Made by a program: the position numbers and the translations under genes | Part shown: positions 1 to 8,004 of the stretch, piece by piece | Position numbering within the stretch: the first letter of the stretch is position 1 | How the letters are laid out: every line of letters begins with the position of its first letter | Assembly (NCBI GenBank): GCA_036495195.1 | Contig: DASXNH010000201.1 | Span: 6,579 to 70,578, forward strand | Reading direction: 5' to 3' | From: Palsa-872 sp036495195 | GTDB lineage: Bacteria > Chloroflexota > Dormibacteria > Dormibacterales > Dormibacteraceae | DNA: 64,000 nt | Notes under the pieces: model-generated | Told to the model about the DNA's origin: nothing | The model's database searches: none | What the model saw: the letters and a program-made list of their open reading frames with translations, nothing else

Positions 1-1044
1 GGCCGCAGTCGTGCCACGGGCTCCCCAGTGATCGTCGACCCATTTGCGCAGACGACCTACGCGAACGCCAACATGGGGGTTTTCGGCCACTCCGGCGCCG
101 GCAAAACCTATCTGCTTTCGACGCTCGCGATGGGAGCCTTCGGATTGGGCGTCCAGGTCTTCGTCATCGACCCTGAGCACGAATACGGCGAGCTTGCCAA
201 ACACCTCGGCGGCGTCGATGTGCCACTGGCCCTCGGCTCAGGCCACGCCATCAACGTCCTCGAGCTGCGTCCAGCCGACAAGCTCGACGAATCCTGGATG
301 GGCCCAGCCACCGCCGACGCGCTGGATCTTTGCGAAACAATTTGCGGCGGGCTGGACGAGCGCGAACGCGCGGTCATCGAGTCGGCGGTTCGACGCGCGT
401 ATCGAGACGCAGACCCGCCGCTGCTGCGCGATGTTGCGGCCGCTCTTCCGCCGGATTCACGTGTCGCCACCATCCTGATGCGCTGGGTGCATGGCAGCCT
501 CGGTCAGATGTTCAGCGCCCCGACCAACATCGACCTTGACGCGCCAATCGTCGTGTTCGGGATGCGTGAGCTCCGCGACGAGTTGGTGGCGCCGGTCCAC
601 TTTCTGCTCGCCGAAGCCCTGTGGGCGCGCATCAAGCGAAAGGACCGCCGCCGAATGCTCATCGTCGACGAGCTCGGCCTCCTCTTCGAGGACCCAACGA
701 TCCGAAGGTTCGTGGTCGGCCTGGCGCGCAGGATTCGCAAGTACGACGGCTCCTTGGTCTTCGCCACGCAGAACCCCGGCGACCTCCTCAGCTCGGAGCA
801 GGGCGCCGTGGTGGCCACGAACCCTTCGGTCCTCTTCTTCGGCGTCCAGCGACCGGGCGAGGCCGCCAAGCTGCAGCGCACGTTCCACCTGAGCCGGCAT
901 CAGCGTGCCTACCTCGAAACCGCTCGAAGAGGAGAGTTCCTCCTGGCCGCCGGTGCCGAGCGCCTGGCGGTGGAGGTGAAGGCACCGCCCTGGCAGGAAG
1001 ACCTGATGCGGCGGGCTCGCGAGGTGGCCCGGCCCCGGTCATGA
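1..1044 (+). CDS. VirB4/TraC-like conjugation ATPase, 5' end outside window
   Basis: This is the C-terminal part of a VirB4-class ATPase, the family that powers type IV secretion or conjugative transfer at the cytoplasmic membrane. The reading frame is open from base 1, and a possible GTG at 28 lies in mid-domain, so the gene very probably begins upstream of the window. Visible motifs are a Walker A (GHSGAGKT, about residue 20 counted from the GTG), a Walker B-like hydrophobic strand ending in IVDE at about 211, and a FATQNPGD stretch at about 245 typical of VirB4/TraG-type ATPases. Nothing else conjugative lies downstream in the window. A HerA-type ATPase is the main alternative. The family call is reasonably firm; a conjugation role is inference. 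Confidence 0.75.
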   Translation, partial: GRSRATGSPVIVDPFAQTTYANANMGVFGHSGAGKTYLLSTLAMGAFGLGVQVFVIDPEHEYGELAKHLGGVDVPLALGSGHAINVLELRPADKLDESWMGPATADALDLCETICGGLDERERAVIESAVRRAYRDADPPLLRDVAAALPPDSRVATILMRWVHGSLGQMFSAPTNIDLDAPIVVFGMRELRDELVAPVHFLLAEALWARIKRKDRRRMLIVDELGLLFEDPTIRRFVVGLARRIRKYDGSLVFATQNPGDLLSSEQGAVVATNPSVLFFGVQRPGEAAKLQRTFHLSRHQRAYLETARRGEFLLAAGAERLAVEVKAPPWQEDLMRRAREVARPRS

Positions 1045-1049
1045 ACCGG

Positions 1050-1055
1050 TAGGCT
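1050..1055 (+). promoter_or_regulatory. Probable -10 element (TAGGCT), near-leaderless start
   Basis: TAGGCT ends 9 bases before the ATG at 1065, and no Shine-Dalgarno lies between. The same hexamer sits 8 bases before the ATG at 11661. This fits a short-leader or leaderless transcript. No convincing -35 is visible. Confidence 0.35.
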
Positions 1056-1064
1056 AGAAACGCA

Positions 1065-1655
1065 ATGCCACGAGTCCTTCACTACCGGTTACACGGCCTG
1101 CCGGAGGAGCGTCTGGAGCGCGTTCACGAGCAGTTCGAGTCGCTCGCTGCAGCACGGACCTGGCGCCGTGATTCGCCGTGGGTCGCGAGCCCTCGCTCAA
1201 CGGGGCTCTTCGAGATGGAGTACTTCCGCCATCTCCGGTTGGAGGAGAAGGGGGATCTCAGCGCTGCCGGATTTGTGAAGATGGCCGGCGACGAGACGGA
1301 CGCCCTCATCATCACGATCTTCATGCGCGACCTGAGCGCGGAATATGGGACCAAGGTTGCAATGAGGGATGAAGACCATCCGCTCTTGAAGCTGCGCCGC
1401 CTCGAATTCCGGAACGGACGCCTGCCAAGTGGCCTGGCGCTCGAGGAAGTGCTGGCGAAACGGCCAGTGATCAAGAAAGTGCAGGGCGAAAGGATATTTT
1501 TCTATCCGCCGACGTTCCGGCTGCACTCGCAGGGCCCTGAGAGTCCGGAGTGGGCCTACGCTCTGTGCGGCATACGCGCCTACGCCCCCACGTTGCTGGA
1601 GGCGGAGCAGGAAGCGCTCAAAATCCTTCGCGGGTTCGGGCATCTTGGCGGCTGA
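1065..1655 (+). CDS. Conserved hypothetical protein, 196 aa
   Basis: I do not recognise this family. It is a soluble, charged protein with no signal peptide or membrane segment. The first 40 residues look helical and Glu/Arg-rich, the middle (about 75-110) alternates hydrophobic strands around an IITIFMRDL stretch, and the C-terminus is helical. The ATG at 1065 has no Shine-Dalgarno but has a -10-like TAGGCT just upstream. Its 3' end overlaps the next gene by 11 bp, suggesting co-transcription with the hydrolase. Codon use is like that of its neighbours, so it is very probably a real gene. Confidence 0.7.
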   Translation: MPRVLHYRLHGLPEERLERVHEQFESLAAARTWRRDSPWVASPRSTGLFEMEYFRHLRLEEKGDLSAAGFVKMAGDETDALIITIFMRDLSAEYGTKVAMRDEDHPLLKLRRLEFRNGRLPSGLALEEVLAKRPVIKKVQGERIFFYPPTFRLHSQGPESPEWAYALCGIRAYAPTLLEAEQEALKILRGFGHLGG

Positions 1656-2484
1656 CGTCACCGCCACGACCGGCGGCTTCGTGGACTCGGCCGACGGCAC
1701 CAAGATCGCCTATCGCGCATGGCCGGTGGCAGGCGCCGCGATAAATTTCGCCGTCGCCCACGGTCTGGGCGAGCACGCCGGTCGCTACGAACGTTTCGCT
1801 CGAGGAATGGCGAAGCACGGTTTCGGCACTTATGCCGTCGACCTACGCGGTCATGGCAACAGCCCGGGACAGCGGGGCCATGTCGATTCTTGGTCGCAAT
1901 GGACCGAGGACGTGTCCGCATTCGTTGCTCACGTGGCATCGGTCGGGGGCGGCGAGGTGGTGCCCCTCGGTCACTCGTTCGGTGGCGCAGCACTCTTGAG
2001 CACGGTGCTCGGCGGCAAGCTGAACGCAATCACGCGCTTCATCGTCTCCAGCCCCGCGCTCAAGGTGAAAGTTGCGGTCCCGGCCTGGAAGATCAAGCTG
2101 GGAACCACCGCGTCGAAGGTGATGCCGAAGCTCGCGCTCGACAACGAGGTGGACCCCAGGCTGCTTTCGCGTCTCGCGGACGTTGTGGAGGCTTATCGGA
2201 TGGACCCGCTGGTCCACCGCAGGATCTCGAGCCGCCTTTACACCGAGTGGTTGGCTGCGACGCGCGACATCCTCAGCCGCGCGGGCGAGATCAAGGTCCC
2301 CTTCCTGATCCTGGCGGGCGCTGATGACGGTCTCATCGATCCGGAAGGCAGCAAGCAGCTGCACGAAAAGGCGCCCGCGATGAGCGAGTTGAAGGTGCTC
2401 GATGGCCGGTACCATGAGCCTTTCAACGATCGCGACAACGAGGAGGTCTTCACTCTGATCGCGAACTGGCTGGGGAAACGATGA
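1645..2484 (+). CDS. Alpha/beta hydrolase, monoacylglycerol lipase-like
   Basis: Serine hydrolase of the lysophospholipase/monoacylglycerol lipase type, 279 aa, predicted cytosolic. The oxyanion-region motif HGLGEHAGRY (about residues 39-48) is characteristic of this subfamily. The nucleophile is Ser111 in GHSFGG. A later Asp in the AGADDGLID strand and a His in GRYHEPFND complete a plausible triad. The TTG start at 1645 overlaps the preceding stop, giving translational coupling; the only alternatives lie inside the fold. It likely hydrolyses monoacylglycerols or related esters, but the substrate is not determinable. Confidence 0.82.
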   Translation: MAADVTATTGGFVDSADGTKIAYRAWPVAGAAINFAVAHGLGEHAGRYERFARGMAKHGFGTYAVDLRGHGNSPGQRGHVDSWSQWTEDVSAFVAHVASVGGGEVVPLGHSFGGAALLSTVLGGKLNAITRFIVSSPALKVKVAVPAWKIKLGTTASKVMPKLALDNEVDPRLLSRLADVVEAYRMDPLVHRRISSRLYTEWLAATRDILSRAGEIKVPFLILAGADDGLIDPEGSKQLHEKAPAMSELKVLDGRYHEPFNDRDNEEVFTLIANWLGKR

Positions 2485-2780
2485 TGCACGCGCTGGCCGG
2501 CCTGCCGAGCTGGAACCTTCAGCCGGGGTCGTGGCTGTTGTGGATTCTGGTCGGGCTGATCTCCGGAGCGGTCGCTGCACGGGTGGTGGCCGGGCGGGGA
2601 TTCGGCTGCGTCGCCGACATCCTGGTGGGAGTCGCGGGAGCTTTTATCGGTGGCTACATTCTCGCCGCGATTTTCGGGCCCAACACGACCGTCGGGTTCT
2701 GGGGCAGCATCATCGTTGCTTTCGTCGGAGCCGCTGCGCTCCTCGCCGCGCTGAAGCTGTTATCCGGCGGTCGCCTCTGA
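2481..2780 (+). CDS. GlsB/YeaQ/YmgE-family small membrane protein
   Basis: A 99-residue integral membrane protein of the transglycosylase-associated (GlsB/YeaQ) family, usually linked to general stress. It has three hydrophobic segments (about 17-36, 44-64, 71-93) with the family's small-residue pattern, including the VGVAGAFIGGYI core. The start ATG overlaps the stop of the upstream hydrolase, so the two are probably co-translated. Its 3' end overlaps the convergent hydrolase gene by 21 bp. A second family member lies at 17899-18216. No enzymatic activity is established for the family. Confidence 0.85.
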   Translation: MMHALAGLPSWNLQPGSWLLWILVGLISGAVAARVVAGRGFGCVADILVGVAGAFIGGYILAAIFGPNTTVGFWGSIIVAFVGAAALLAALKLLSGGRL

Positions 2781-3659
2781 CCCACCGCCGGCGAGCAAGG
2801 CGATGTGCTCGACCGACTTCGCCACCTCGGCGGGCATGAACAGCGGAATGTCATGCGGCGAGTCGTACCAGCTGATCTCGACCTTAGGCGCGAGCTCCGT
2901 TAGGTGCGCTGCGCCCATCTCTCGAGAGGTCGCAATTCTCGCCGGGCCATGCTTGGCGAGAAGAGCCGCGGCGGGCACCTCGACGCGCGGCCACAAGACA
3001 TCGGGCTGAGCCTCGTAGAGGCCGCGAAGCAGCTCCAGGCGCACCGGCGCGGTGAGCGTCAGGACGAGCGCGTCGCCATCGGGGACGATCCTCGCCTTGA
3101 CGAACGACTCGAGGTCCTGGTCCCAGGTGCCCTCGAAGTCCCGCCTCGACTGGGCGACGGCCTCGTCGAATGACGTAAAACGCGGCAGTGGCGGCTGCAT
3201 GAGTTTCTGGGCCTCGTCCCAGCTGAACAGATTCGATGCGCTCTGAATCGGGCCATCGATGAACACCAATCCGCTCGCGCTACCGTGACGCGTGCCGACG
3301 AGCTCCAAAGCAACCGTGGCGCCCCAGGAGTGTCCGACCACAACCGGCTTCCCAAGTCCCAGGCTGTCAACGACGAAGTCGACGTCCTTGAGCAGCTCCT
3401 CCATCGCGAACCCATCAGGAAATCGCGGCGTCCGAGGAGGCTGGCCGGTGAGCCCGTGTCCGCGCTGGTCCAGCGCGATCATCCTGCGCAGTGGGAGATG
3501 CCGCGCGAGCCGTTCCCAGTAACGGGCGTTCGAGCTGAGTCCGTGAAGCAATAGCAGCGGCGGCTGGCTGGAAGCTGGCCCCGGCATCCATTCGAGGTAG
3601 TGCAGGCGGACTCCTTCTCGTTCGAGCCAGCCGTCAATCGGGGCGTCCACTGACGCCAA
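2760..3659 (-). CDS. Alpha/beta fold hydrolase
   Basis: A 299-aa serine hydrolase with an HGLSSNARYW oxyanion motif (about 39-48), a DQRGHG turn (about 64-69), the nucleophile Ser111 in GHSWGA and a candidate His in DSPHDIP near the C-terminus. This pattern resembles epoxide-hydrolase/haloperoxidase-type or proline-iminopeptidase-like hydrolases, and the substrate cannot be assigned. Its start lies 3 bp past the stop of the divergently ordered MFS gene region, so both minus-strand genes (3663-5291 then this one) probably form one transcript. Confidence 0.8.
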   Translation of the reverse strand: MASVDAPIDGWLEREGVRLHYLEWMPGPASSQPPLLLLHGLSSNARYWERLARHLPLRRMIALDQRGHGLTGQPPRTPRFPDGFAMEELLKDVDFVVDSLGLGKPVVVGHSWGATVALELVGTRHGSASGLVFIDGPIQSASNLFSWDEAQKLMQPPLPRFTSFDEAVAQSRRDFEGTWDQDLESFVKARIVPDGDALVLTLTAPVRLELLRGLYEAQPDVLWPRVEVPAAALLAKHGPARIATSREMGAAHLTELAPKVEISWYDSPHDIPLFMPAEVAKSVEHIALLAGGGSEATAG

Positions 3660-3662
3660 AGA

Positions 3663-5291
3663 CTAGCTCGCTGCGGCTGCCACTTCGTCGGACGCCGGCT
3701 CTTCTTTCGCGGCTGCGTGGCCCGCCCGCCGCTTGATCAGCGCCGCTGAGAATGCAGTCAGCGCGAGGACCACGATAGGAAGCACCAGCGTCTGCTTGAG
3801 AGCATCGATGTAGCCACTGACGAACACGTCGTGGGCGAGGGTTGTCAGCTGTCGGGCGACCGCGGGTGGCAGTCCGGCTGGCAGGGTGGCGCCGTTCTCG
3901 CCGGTCCCAATCTGAAAGCCATTCGAAGCAACAGAGCTGAAGGCCGCGATGAACTGGTCTCTAAACGCCGGCGGCAGCGCCGCTGCATGACTCACCGCCT
4001 GGTCGTGCAGGGTGATTGCCAGCCGGTTCTGCAGCAGCGCTCCGACCACGGCGCTGCCCACCGCCTGACCGACCTGGCGCGTGGTGTTGAGCACGCCCGA
4101 TGCGGCACCGGCCATTCGGGGCTCGACGTTGCGCATGGCAACTGTGGTCAGCGGTGCGAAGGTCATGCCCATGCCGGCGCCAGCGACTATCGCGGGGACC
4201 AGAAAGGTCAGCCAGGTCGAGTCGGGACCGGCCACAACCGTCAACGTTCCGAAGCCGATGGCGAAGACGAGTACGCCTGTCATCAGGATGTACTTTCCGC
4301 CGACCCGATCCGCCATCCGCCCCGCGAAAGGGGCGACCAGCATCGAAGTTAGAGACATCGGAGCGAGGGTCAACCCGGCGGTCAAGGCGGAAAAGCCTCG
4401 GACTGACTGCAGGTAGATGACGAGCGGCAAGAAGAGGCTCATCATCCCGAAGGCGACCGATGCGCCAATCCAGTTGGCGACGGCGAAGTTCCGTTCGTCG
4501 AATAGCGAAAGGGGAACCAGCGGCTCAGCCTGAAAGCGTTCCCAGATCACAAACAGGACCAACAGCACGGCGCCGAGGCCGATCACCTCCGGAATCGTGA
4601 CCATAGACGAGCCGATCTCGCCCCAGTTGAAGCGCTCGCCCTCGATCAGGCCGAAGACCACCCCAAACAGGCCTGCAGTCGCTAGGAAGATGCCGACGAC
4701 GTCCCATCCGTGACGGCGGCCCGGCCGAAGGTCCGGGACGATGATGAAGGTCGCGATGAGGGCAGCGATCCCGATCGGGACGTTGACAAAAAAGATCCAA
4801 CGCCAGTCGACATATGTGACGATGGCGCCGCCGATGGTTGGCCCTGCGAGAGTCGCCAGCCCGGCAACGCCTGCCCACATTCCGAAAGCTGCACCCCGCC
4901 TCTCCGGCGGAAACAGGCTGGTGAGGATGGCTAGCGTCTGAGGCACCAGAAGGGCGCCGCCAACACCCTGAAGCACGCGCGCGGCGATCAGCTGATTATC
5001 GCCTTGCGAAAGGCCGCAGAGGGCCGAGGCGATGGTGAAGATGGCCAGGCCGGCCGCGAATAGGTTGCGCTGGCCATACAGGTCGCCGAGGCGTCCTGCG
5101 GTGATCAGGAGAACCGCGTAGACCAGGATGTAGGCGTTCAGAACCCACAGGATCCCGTCGAGGCTGATCTTCAGCCCCGCGCTCATGGCCGGAATGGCCA
5201 CGTTCACGATCGTGGTGTCCAGCATGATCATGAAAAAGCCGGTGAGCAGCACCAGGAGCACGACCCACGGGTTTCTCTGTCTTTCAGCCAT
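3663..5291 (-). CDS. MFS drug-efflux transporter, DHA2 (EmrB/QacA) family
   Basis: A 542-aa proton-coupled multidrug exporter with about 14 hydrophobic segments, as expected for DHA2 pumps. Family signatures are the LDTTIVNVAIPAM motif in TM1, GRLGDLYGQRN after TM2, LQGVGGALLVP in TM4, and GPTIGGAIVTYVDWRWIFFVN in and after TM5, the antiporter motif C region. A periplasmic loop of about 70 residues lies before the last membrane segment, and the C-terminus is Ala/Glu-rich. The gene reads into the hydrolase at 2760-3659. The exported compound is unknown. Confidence 0.9.
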   Translation of the reverse strand: MAERQRNPWVVLLVLLTGFFMIMLDTTIVNVAIPAMSAGLKISLDGILWVLNAYILVYAVLLITAGRLGDLYGQRNLFAAGLAIFTIASALCGLSQGDNQLIAARVLQGVGGALLVPQTLAILTSLFPPERRGAAFGMWAGVAGLATLAGPTIGGAIVTYVDWRWIFFVNVPIGIAALIATFIIVPDLRPGRRHGWDVVGIFLATAGLFGVVFGLIEGERFNWGEIGSSMVTIPEVIGLGAVLLVLFVIWERFQAEPLVPLSLFDERNFAVANWIGASVAFGMMSLFLPLVIYLQSVRGFSALTAGLTLAPMSLTSMLVAPFAGRMADRVGGKYILMTGVLVFAIGFGTLTVVAGPDSTWLTFLVPAIVAGAGMGMTFAPLTTVAMRNVEPRMAGAASGVLNTTRQVGQAVGSAVVGALLQNRLAITLHDQAVSHAAALPPAFRDQFIAAFSSVASNGFQIGTGENGATLPAGLPPAVARQLTTLAHDVFVSGYIDALKQTLVLPIVVLALTAFSAALIKRRAGHAAAKEEPASDEVAAAAS

Positions 5292-5341
5292 ACCTATGAC
5301 TCAACCCTATCCGGGGCCATTCGATTCCGCCAATTCACCCC

Positions 5342-5553
5342 CCGGGATTCGCTGCCGAGCGGCTTTTCGTACCAGGCGACGTCTCAATATTTACCGAACT
5401 CACGCCCCCGCCTCGGGTGAAATGAGCGGCCCGTTTGAAGCCGAAAGCCTCGTGCAGGGCGATCGCTGCCGGATTGGGCGATGTGATGCCTGCATATGCG
5501 CGGTGGACATCCTCCTTTTCCAACAGGTCGAAGAGCTGCTCGGCCCGTCTCAT
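5342..5553 (-). pseudogene. Decayed phosphinothricin-type GNAT acetyltransferase fragment
   Basis: Only the C-terminal third of a PAT/bar-like N-acetyltransferase remains. One frame reads LFDLLEKEDVHRAYAGITSP, then NPAAIALHEAFGFKR, an acetyl-CoA-binding end typical of the family. Homology then jumps frame at a run of five G (minus strand; C at 5405-5409) into GREFGKY, hits TGA at 5384-5386 exactly where the family has Trp, and continues DVAWYEKPLGSESR. So there is one frameshift and one nonsense change (TGG to TGA). The N-terminal two thirds are missing. It accounts for most of the 305-bp gap between the MFS gene and folB; nothing else is visible there. Confidence 0.8.
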
Positions 5554-5596
5554 GAAGAAATATCTTCGTGCGCTCCACGGCGGACAATTGGTGGCG

Positions 5597-5953
5597 ATGG
5601 ACCGTATTCAGCTGGAAGGCATGGTGTTCAGCGGCCGGCATGGAGTCCGTCCCGCCGAGCGAGCGGAGCCCCAGGAATTCAAGGTCGACGTCAAGGTGGA
5701 CGCAGACCTGTCGGAGGCAGAGCGCAGTGACAAGGTCGAGGACACAGTCGACTACCGGCCGATTCATGCGATCGCCAAGAGCGTCATCGAGGGCGAATCT
5801 ACGAAGCTCATCGAAACCCTTGCTGGGCGGATCGCCGAGCGCGTGCTCGACCTGGACAGAGTCGTAGGGGTGTCGGTCCGGGTCACAAAGCGGCCGCAGA
5901 GCATGCGCCCCCTCGACGGAGCCTCCGTCGAGATCAGAAGGTCCCGCGCGTGA
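5597..5953 (+). CDS. folB: Dihydroneopterin aldolase FolB
   Basis: Converts 7,8-dihydroneopterin to 6-hydroxymethyl-dihydropterin in folate synthesis. From the ATG at 5597 the protein is 118 aa, the usual FolB length, beginning MDRIQLEGMVFSGRHGV. Family landmarks are the GRHGVRPAE region, a VDYRPIHAIAKSVIEG helix and TLAGRIAERVL. The longer open frame from 5435 only adds residues that overlap the acetyltransferase remnant, so it was not used. The gene opens a folate-flavoured run (folB, larC, folD, folC) and overlaps larC by 4 bp (GTGA). Its product THF would serve the C1 pathway downstream in the window. Confidence 0.88.
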   Translation: MDRIQLEGMVFSGRHGVRPAERAEPQEFKVDVKVDADLSEAERSDKVEDTVDYRPIHAIAKSVIEGESTKLIETLAGRIAERVLDLDRVVGVSVRVTKRPQSMRPLDGASVEIRRSRA

Positions 5954-7104
5954 CGATCGCATATTTCGACTGCTTTTCCGGGATCTCGGGCGACATGACC
6001 CTGGGCGCCCTCATCGACGCCGGCGGCGACGCCGCAATCGTCGACGCCTCGGTCGAGGCGATGCGCCTCGGGGACGAGGTCAAGGTCGAGGTGCGGCGTG
6101 AAGCTCGCGGCCATGTGCAGGGCGTCCGAGTGCAGGTTGAGGCTAGCGACCGCGTCGAGCGCACCGTCCCGGTCCTGCGCGGCGTTGTGGAGGGCGCTGA
6201 CGTGCCCAATGACGTCAAGCGCCAGGCGCTCGATGCCATCGATCGGATCGCCCTGGTCGAAGCCCGGATTCATGGCGTTTCTGAAGACCGGCTTCACCTG
6301 CACGAGCTGGGCGGCGCCGACACTCTGGTCGACCTGGTTGGCGCCTTCTGGCTTCTACGCGACCTGGACGCCACCCAGCTGTACGCCTCCGCCCTGCCGG
6401 CGCCTCACGGCCTGAAGGGAGACATGCCGCTGCCGGCCCCCGCGAGCCTGCGTCTCCTCGAGGGCACCGGGGCAGTCTTCGAAGATGCGCCGGGGAACCA
6501 GGAGCTCGTGACTCCGACGGGCGCTGCCATCCTCGCGATCGCAGCGAGGTTCGAGCGCCCGGCCATGACGCTCAAGTCGATCGGCTACGGCATCGGCGCG
6601 CGAAACATGCCGGGCAACGCACTCGCGGTCTGGATCGGAGAGGAAGCGCGCTCCGAGACCGGCGTCACGCTGATCGAGACCAACCTCGACGACATGGCGC
6701 CGAACGTGCTCGCCGCCCTCTGCGAGGACTTGATGGCGGCCGGAGCGCTGGACGTGACAGTCACTCCCGCCCTCATGAAGAAAGGTCGGCCCGGTCAACT
6801 GCTGACGGTCATGTCGGAGCCTGACCTGGTCGCCCGCCTCACCGACCACCTACTGCGATACAGCACCACGCTGGGAGTTCGCATGACCAACGTTCAGCGG
6901 GTCTTGGCGGGCCGCCGAATCATCGAGGTGAAGACATCGCTGGGCTCGGCGCGGGTCAAGGTGAAGGAGATCGGAGGAGAGCCGGTCGACGTCGCGCCCG
7001 AATACGAAGATTGCCGTCGCATCGCACGGGAGACCGGCCGGGATGTTCGCGACGTGATGAGACTGGTGGCTCAGGCCGCGCGGAGCGAGCTGGGCCTTCC
7101 TTAA
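5950..7104 (+). CDS. larC: LarC: nickel-pincer cofactor nickel insertase
   Basis: LarC (COG1641) inserts nickel into pyridinium-3,5-bisthiocarboxylic acid mononucleotide, the pincer cofactor of lactate racemase LarA. The protein is 384 aa with the family N-terminus YFDCFSGISGDMTLGALIDAG, an LHELGGADTLVDLVG segment (His-rich metal-binding region nearby), an NLDDMAPN motif at about 240 and a KKGRPGQ motif, all typical of LarC. The GTG start at 5950 overlaps the folB stop. LarB, LarE and LarA are not in the window, so either they lie elsewhere or this LarC serves another nickel-pincer enzyme. Confidence 0.88.
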   Translation: MTIAYFDCFSGISGDMTLGALIDAGGDAAIVDASVEAMRLGDEVKVEVRREARGHVQGVRVQVEASDRVERTVPVLRGVVEGADVPNDVKRQALDAIDRIALVEARIHGVSEDRLHLHELGGADTLVDLVGAFWLLRDLDATQLYASALPAPHGLKGDMPLPAPASLRLLEGTGAVFEDAPGNQELVTPTGAAILAIAARFERPAMTLKSIGYGIGARNMPGNALAVWIGEEARSETGVTLIETNLDDMAPNVLAALCEDLMAAGALDVTVTPALMKKGRPGQLLTVMSEPDLVARLTDHLLRYSTTLGVRMTNVQRVLAGRRIIEVKTSLGSARVKVKEIGGEPVDVAPEYEDCRRIARETGRDVRDVMRLVAQAARSELGLP

Positions 7105-7137
7105 GGGCGCCGGCGTCGCAGCCGCGACAATGACGCT

Positions 7138-7989
7138 GTGACTGCGCGAATGCTCGACGGCAAGGCCGCGGCGCGCGAGATTTACGAACGCATCGCCACC
7201 GATTTGGCGGCTCGCGTCGCAAAGGGCGGCTCACGTCCCAAGCTCGCGACCGTCGTCGTTGGCGACGATCCCGCGTCATCCCTGTACGTGCGCATGAAGC
7301 AGGCCAATGCGAAGCAGGTCGGAATTGACTCCGACGACCACCGGTTGCCCAGCTCAACGACGACCGAGCAGCTGCTGGCGCTCGTGGAAACGCTGAACCG
7401 GGACGAGACGGTGAGCGGAATCCTCGTTCAGCAGCCGGCGCCTCGACACATAGATATGACGCGCGTGATCACCGCCCTCGACCCTGGGAAGGATGTCGAC
7501 GGAGCCCATCCATTTAATGCGGGCATGGTGGCGCTGGGTTTTGAAGGCGGGATCGAGCCGTGCACTCCGATCGGAATCGTTGCGCTGCTCGAAAGGGCTG
7601 CAATTCCGATCGCAGGGGCAAACGCGGTCGTGGTCGGGCGCAGCAATCTGGTGGGAAAGCCCACCGCGCTTCTCCTGTTGCGTCGCAATGCAACGGTGAC
7701 GGTTTGCCACACGCGAACCACTGACCTGGCCATTCACTCCCGGTCAGCGGACATCCTGGTGGCGGCCGCCGGCAAGGCGAACCTAATCACCAAGGAGATG
7801 GTGAAGGCTGGTGCGGCCGTGATCGACGTCGGCACCAACTGGGTCGATGGCCGGCAGGTCGGGGACCTCGGCCCTGGCGTCGAAGAGGTGGCCGGGTGGC
7901 TGACGCCGAACCCGGGAGGTGTCGGGCCGATGACGCGGGCGATGCTCATCAAGAACACCTATGACGCGGAGGTTCGTCGCCGCGGGTAG
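7138..7989 (+). CDS. folD: FolD methylene-THF dehydrogenase/cyclohydrolase
   Basis: Bifunctional enzyme interconverting 5,10-methylene-, methenyl- and 10-formyl-THF. At 283 aa it is of normal length. The catalytic Lys54 lies in LYVRMKQANAKQVGI, followed by the substrate motif KDVDGAHPFNAG, PCTPIGI, the dinucleotide-binding VVGRSNLVGKP and the C-terminal GGVGPMT. The usual VQLPLP is VQQPAP here, a mild divergence. GTG at 7138 is used; ATG at 7150 is an alternative. Although far from the corrinoid operons, it supplies the step between MetF (48.9 kb) and Fhs (49.8 kb). Confidence 0.95.
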   Translation: MTARMLDGKAAAREIYERIATDLAARVAKGGSRPKLATVVVGDDPASSLYVRMKQANAKQVGIDSDDHRLPSSTTTEQLLALVETLNRDETVSGILVQQPAPRHIDMTRVITALDPGKDVDGAHPFNAGMVALGFEGGIEPCTPIGIVALLERAAIPIAGANAVVVGRSNLVGKPTALLLLRRNATVTVCHTRTTDLAIHSRSADILVAAAGKANLITKEMVKAGAAVIDVGTNWVDGRQVGDLGPGVEEVAGWLTPNPGGVGPMTRAMLIKNTYDAEVRRRG

Positions 7990-8004
7990 CGTGAAAATCA
8001 GCGA

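Noticed and set aside
5384..5386. TGA read as Trp (alternative genetic code)
   Set aside because: It coincides with a conserved Trp of an acetyltransferase, but the fragment also has a frameshift and lacks its N-terminus, while other genes here use TGA as their stop. A pseudogene explains it better.
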